DNA of 64,000 nucleotides from Morganella morganii (GTDB lineage: Bacteria > Pseudomonadota > Gammaproteobacteria > Enterobacterales > Enterobacteriaceae), in assembly GCF_019242955.1 (NCBI RefSeq), contig NZ_CP066129.1, forward strand, positions 1 through 64,000, written 5' to 3'. Position 1 is the stretch's first letter. Every line of letters begins with the position of its first letter. Below are positions 60,455-64,000 of this stretch, one piece after another. The notes below the pieces were generated by a model. That model was not told the DNA's origin, made no database searches, and saw only the letters and a list, made by a program, of their open reading frames with translations. Position numbers and translations under genes: made by a program.

Positions 60455-61993
60455 ATGACAGCGACAGCGTCTGGTGCCGGGAAACTGACTTTATTGGGTT
60501 TTTTTGCGATTACTGCCTCTATGGTCATGGCGGTATATGAATACCCGACATTTGCAACATCCGGTTTTAGTTTGGTTTTTTTCCTTTTATTAGGCGGGTT
60601 ATTGTGGTTTATTCCTGTTGCTCTTTGTGCGGCGGAAATGGCGACGGTAGAAGGCTGGGAAGAGGGGGGAATATTTGCATGGGTTTCTAACACACTGGGC
60701 GAGCGCTGGGGATTTGCCGCTATTTCATTTGGTTATCTGCAAATTGCAATTGGCTTTATACCTATGCTCTATTTTGTATTAGGGGCGTTGTCTTATATCC
60801 TTAACTGGCCGGAACTGAATAACGACCCGATAGTAAAAACTATCGGTGCATTAGTTATATTATGGATATTGGCATTTTCTCAGTTTGGCGGTACAAAATA
60901 TACAGCAACTATCGCTAAAATCGGTTTTTTTGCCGGTATTTTATTACCGGCACTTATTTTGGTATTCCTCGCTATACATTATCTGGTTAGTGGTGCACCT
61001 TTAGCGACTGAAATCAGCGCATCGACTTTTTTCCCTGACTTCACAAAAATAGGCACATTGGTCATTTTTGTTGCTTTTATATTGAGTTATATGGGTGTTG
61101 AAGCTTCAGCAACACACGTTAATGAAATGGAAAACCCGGGAAGAGATTACCCGGCTGCGATGTTTTTACTGATGATAGCGGCTATTTGTTTAAGTTCAAT
61201 TGGCGGATTATCTGTCGCGGTTTCCATTCCGGTCAGTGAAATCAATCTGTCCGCCGGGGTGGTACAAACATTCAATGTTCTGGTATCAAGTTTTAGTCCT
61301 GCACTTGAGTGGACAGTCCGTATTATTGCGGCACTCTTATTATTAGGCGTCCTTGCTGAAATAGCATCATGGATTGTAGGGCCATCCCGCGGAATGTATG
61401 TTGCTGCCCAAAATGGTATTTTACCGAAAAGCTTTGCTAAGGTGAATAAAAATGGCGTTCCGGTTACATTAGTCATTTCACAATTATTGATCACAACCAT
61501 TGCCATCATTGTACTTACCAATAGCGGCGGAGGCGGTAATACCTCTTTCCTGATCGCATTAGCCCTGACCGTTGTTATTTACCTGTGCAGTTATTTTATG
61601 TTGTTTCTCGGGTATATGTATTTAATCTGCAAACAGCCTGAGAAAAAACGGGTATTTAATATACCGGGCGGTAAAGGTTTTAAACTTGTTGTTGCATCTG
61701 CCGGTTTTATTCTGTCGGTCCTTGCCTTTGTTGTTTCTTTCTTTCCGCCAAGTTCATTACCGGGCGGTGCAAGCAATGAATCTTATGTGATGCTGCTGGG
61801 TATCAGCTTTGTAATCATTTTTCTGATACCATTTATTATCTATGCATTTCATAATAAGCAGGGTAAAAAAACCGGAATATCAATGATACACATTAAAACG
61901 CATAACGCTCCGGCTGGTCATTTCTTTATCCATCCCCGGGCACGATCTGCATATCATTTGGTTCATGATGATAAAAAAGACCAAAGCGAGTAA
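60455..61993 (+). CDS. gadC: Glutamate:GABA antiporter GadC with C-plug
   Basis: Exchanges external glutamate for internal GABA during acid stress. Its 512 residues are very close to E. coli GadC (511) from [25 protein letters not shown] onward, with about 12 membrane helices. The C-terminal tail [21 protein letters not shown] matches the E. coli C-plug, which shuts the channel at neutral pH. ATG 60455 is chosen because AGGTGG lies six bases before it; a GTG nine bases earlier is in frame. No decarboxylase gene adjoins it; the only gadB in the window is 48 kb away with a different antiporter. Confidence 0.95.
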   Translation: MTATASGAGKLTLLGFFAITASMVMAVYEYPTFATSGFSLVFFLLLGGLLWFIPVALCAAEMATVEGWEEGGIFAWVSNTLGERWGFAAISFGYLQIAIGFIPMLYFVLGALSYILNWPELNNDPIVKTIGALVILWILAFSQFGGTKYTATIAKIGFFAGILLPALILVFLAIHYLVSGAPLATEISASTFFPDFTKIGTLVIFVAFILSYMGVEASATHVNEMENPGRDYPAAMFLLMIAAICLSSIGGLSVAVSIPVSEINLSAGVVQTFNVLVSSFSPALEWTVRIIAALLLLGVLAEIASWIVGPSRGMYVAAQNGILPKSFAKVNKNGVPVTLVISQLLITTIAIIVLTNSGGGGNTSFLIALALTVVIYLCSYFMLFLGYMYLICKQPEKKRVFNIPGGKGFKLVVASAGFILSVLAFVVSFFPPSSLPGGASNESYVMLLGISFVIIFLIPFIIYAFHNKQGKKTGISMIHIKTHNAPAGHFFIHPRARSAYHLVHDDKKDQSE

Positions 61994-62005
61994 AATATAA
62001 AATGA

Positions 62006-62030
62006 ATAAGATCACCAATGGTGGTCTTAT
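62006..62030 (+). terminator. Stem-loop after gadC
   Basis: ATAAGATCACC and GGTGGTCTTAT form an 11-base stem with one G-T pair and a three-base loop, 12 bases after the gadC stop. No strong T run follows. Confidence 0.5.
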
Positions 62031-62162
62031 CCGTTAATAAAAAGGATAAATTATAGTCAGGGATAGCCATATTAAAACAACTGACAACCCGCTTCCTTTT
62101 TCGTACCCTCACAGAGAATGGTGTATACTTCCCGGCAGGAAATTTATTCACGGTTAATTAAA

Positions 62163-62525
62163 ATGAAAGAAAACGAAAAAGTAAAAATTAAGCTTCTCAG
62201 CGACCGTTTAGACCTTATCCGTCACCGGATGGAAAATATGCTGCAGAAGAACGAAACGGAAAAGTACGAAGAACTTGAGAACGAAAAAGCTGAGCTGGAA
62301 ACTGACATTGCCCGTCTGAAGGTACTGCACAGCACAAAACTCAGCAAAGAAGCGCAGAAGCTGGCGGGTATGCCGTTCAAACGTCTTATCACGAAGAAAG
62401 AGCAGGCTGATATCGGCAAGCTGAAGAAAACTGTGCGGGGCCTGATCATTGTCCATCCGATGACGGCATTAGGCCGCGAAATGGAACTGGACGGTATGAC
62501 CGGTTTTTCTAAGACTGATTTCTAG
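62163..62525 (+). CDS. yibL: Ribosome-associated protein YibL
   Basis: YibL/DUF2810 family, 120 residues as in E. coli, where it co-sediments with ribosomal particles. It is highly charged with a coiled-coil N-terminal half ([38 protein letters not shown]) and the conserved end [30 protein letters not shown]. The upstream in-frame start at 62118 is rejected in favour of ATG 62163, which aligns with E. coli. In E. coli yibL lies near mtl, so the context differs. Confidence 0.93.
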   Translation: MKENEKVKIKLLSDRLDLIRHRMENMLQKNETEKYEELENEKAELETDIARLKVLHSTKLSKEAQKLAGMPFKRLITKKEQADIGKLKKTVRGLIIVHPMTALGREMELDGMTGFSKTDF

Positions 62526-62691
62526 CCGGAAAATCAATCCGGCTCAAACCTGTCATGATACGCTGATACCGGAAGGTTCTTAATTCCCGGTTCGCAGCCA
62601 TGGCGAAAATATCTTTCACCCGTAAATACACCCGCCGCTCACCGGCACGGATAGCACGGATGTGTTCGGGTGACCTCTTCCCTTTCTTCAG
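62509..62691 (-). other. Possible truncated or small ORF convergent with yibL
   Basis: An open frame of 60 codons after a stop codon has no ATG in its first half; CTG at 62691 or GTG further in would be needed. The translation is Arg-rich and looks protein-like (SPEHIRAIRAGERRVYLRV, KDIFAMAANRELRTFRYQR), and ends in [10 protein letters not shown]. It overlaps the yibL stop by 17 bases. It may be the 3' remnant of a lost gene. No family is recognised. Confidence 0.2.
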
Positions 62692-62726
62692 TATCGGTTA
62701 AATTTTAGTTCCATACAGCATAATCA

Positions 62727-62757
62727 TAGTTAATAATACTCGTTCTCGTTATTATTC
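62727..62757. promoter_or_regulatory. Weak Fur-like inverted repeat before the receptor gene
   Basis: AATAAT and ATTATT arms flank ACTCGTTCTCGTT. Only about 10 of 16 positions fit a Fur consensus alignment, so this is a weak candidate about 20 to 45 bases before the receptor start. Confidence 0.3.
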
Positions 62758-62773
62758 GTCTTTCCGGGGCGCT

Positions 62774-64000
62774 ATGGCTAATTTTCTTTATTTCAAACCT
62801 TCAGCTATCACACTTCATGTTTTCGTTGCCCTTTGTGCTGTACCTGCGTACTCACAAACAGCAAACAGTAATACTTCTGACACTGTTGTTGTCAGTGCGG
62901 GGGTGCTGAAAGTTGACACCGCATTACAGGAAACACCGCAATCCGTTTCTGTTATTACGCAAAAAGAGCTGGAAACCCGCGCACCGCAAAAACTGGATGA
63001 AGCACTGCGCTATACCTCAGGGGTAACAGCTCAGCCTTACGGTGCGGATAATGATACTGACTGGTTTAAAGTCCGTGGTTTTGATGCCGCGACCTATCTG
63101 GATAACAGTCGTTTATTCCGCGACGGGTATTATACCTGGCTGCTTGAACCCTATGGTTTCGAACAAATTGAAGTTGTTAAAGGGGCGTCTGCGGTTCTGT
63201 TTGGCGAATCTACCCCGGGTGGTGCTGTAAACGTGGTGACTAAAAAACCGCTGTTTACCCCGAAAGGGGAATTTTTCCTTGAAGCAGGAAATAATGATCA
63301 GCGCGGGTTTGGTTTTGATGTTGCCGGTCATGCCAGCGATGATGGTGATATCCGTTACCGGGTAGTCGGTTTGATGAAACAGGCGGACGGTGAACTGGAT
63401 AAAACGGATAACAAACGAATTTATCTGGCGCCTTCGCTTGCGATGGCGCTTTCTGACGATACCATGCTGACACTGATGGCAACGTATCTGCATGATGACG
63501 GTACACCAACCAACCCGTTTTTCCCTGCAGCCGGTACACTGATCGATTCACCTTACGGAAAAATTAAACCGTCAGCGAATCTTGGTGAGCCGGATTATGA
63601 CAAATACAAGCGCTCACAGTTTTCCGCCGGATATCTGCTGGAACACGATATTGACACAACCTGGCGTTTCTCCCAGCGCCTGAATTATGGTTATAACTCA
63701 CTGACGCTGCGCAGTGTGTATGCATTTCCGAACGCAGATACATCTGCAACCTCTCTCGCCCGCGGTGTTGTATTCCGTGACGGTAACAGCCAGAGTATAA
63801 CATTCGATAACAACCTGACGGGACAATGGGATTCAGAACGTCTGGAGCACACCCTGCTGGCAGGGGCTGAAATTCAGTATCACCGGACAAAAGGTGATGA
63901 ACAGGACAGTTATGCATTCAGTCCGATCAATCCGTGGAATCCGGTCTACGGACAATACGTACCACTGGATCCGGCCGACAATATTAACCGGACAATCAAT
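62774..64000 (+). CDS. TonB-dependent siderophore receptor (3' end outside window)
   Basis: Outer-membrane receptor for ferric siderophore uptake, driven by TonB-ExbBD. The 409 visible codons have no stop before the window end. A signal peptide (about 1-29, ending AVPAYSQ) is followed by a TonB-box-like DTVVVSAG. The plug domain shows ALQETPQSVSVITQKELE, DWFKVRGFDAATYLD, EQIEVVKGASAVLFGESTPG and GGAVNVVTKKP. The first barrel strands follow. The overall pattern is the FhuA/FhuE/FoxA siderophore-receptor type. The ligand cannot be told from the part seen. GGGGCG precedes the ATG. Confidence 0.93.
   Translation, partial: MANFLYFKPSAITLHVFVALCAVPAYSQTANSNTSDTVVVSAGVLKVDTALQETPQSVSVITQKELETRAPQKLDEALRYTSGVTAQPYGADNDTDWFKVRGFDAATYLDNSRLFRDGYYTWLLEPYGFEQIEVVKGASAVLFGESTPGGAVNVVTKKPLFTPKGEFFLEAGNNDQRGFGFDVAGHASDDGDIRYRVVGLMKQADGELDKTDNKRIYLAPSLAMALSDDTMLTLMATYLHDDGTPTNPFFPAAGTLIDSPYGKIKPSANLGEPDYDKYKRSQFSAGYLLEHDIDTTWRFSQRLNYGYNSLTLRSVYAFPNADTSATSLARGVVFRDGNSQSITFDNNLTGQWDSERLEHTLLAGAEIQYHRTKGDEQDSYAFSPINPWNPVYGQYVPLDPADNINRTIN

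Overview
The window is chromosomal DNA from a gammaproteobacterium of the order Enterobacterales. It most resembles Morganella. The 16S-tRNA-Glu-23S-5S operon, the atp operon, the mnmG-oriC-mioC-asnC-asnA block, viaA/ravA and rbsDACBKR-hsrA-yieP all match enteric gene content and order. G+C looks near 50 percent by eye, which fits Morganella better than the AT-rich Proteus or Providencia. The genus call is an inference. Base 1 lies 10 bases before dnaA, as if the chromosome had been linearised there.

Left part (1-23 kb): dnaA-dnaN-recF-gyrB lie on the + strand and end at a strong terminator. A minus-strand acid-resistance cluster follows: gadB (glutamate decarboxylase), a GadC-type antiporter, glsA (glutaminase), a YbaT-like permease and a MarC-family protein. 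Next come asd, nagK, an orphan DUF2169 gene, an Aer-type PAS chemoreceptor and a second chemoreceptor that has no sensor domain. glmS and glmU follow.

Centre (23-48 kb): this is the conserved origin region. It holds the nine-gene atp operon, rsmG, mnmG, a clear oriC (three AT-rich 13-mers, DnaA boxes, about a dozen GATC sites), mioC, asnC, asnA, viaA/ravA, a secreted AA10 lytic polysaccharide monooxygenase, the ribose operon with two RbsR-type operators, hsrA and yieP.

Right part (48-64 kb): a complete rrn operon with two promoters, then yghU and a dCache chemoreceptor. A metal-related stretch follows: a zevAB-like pair behind a probable Zur box, a lipoprotein gene behind a 17/19 Fur-box match, a small secreted DUF4189 protein and a decayed fragment of a zevB-like gene. 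The window closes with a second, E. coli-like gadC that keeps its pH-gating tail, yibL, and a TonB-dependent receptor cut by the window end.

How it fits together: glutaminase supplies glutamate and ammonia, GadB consumes a proton while making GABA, and a GadC antiporter exchanges the two across the membrane. Replication and cell-energy genes flank oriC. Their strands agree with fork direction, except dnaA-gyrB, which runs head-on to the leftward fork. No CRISPR array, insertion sequence or prophage was seen. No single new system stands out. The most unusual points are the 16-bp tandem repeat over the gadB stop codon, the two GadC types, the zevB remnant beside Zur- and Fur-controlled genes, the orphan DUF2169 gene and the orientation of dnaA-gyrB.
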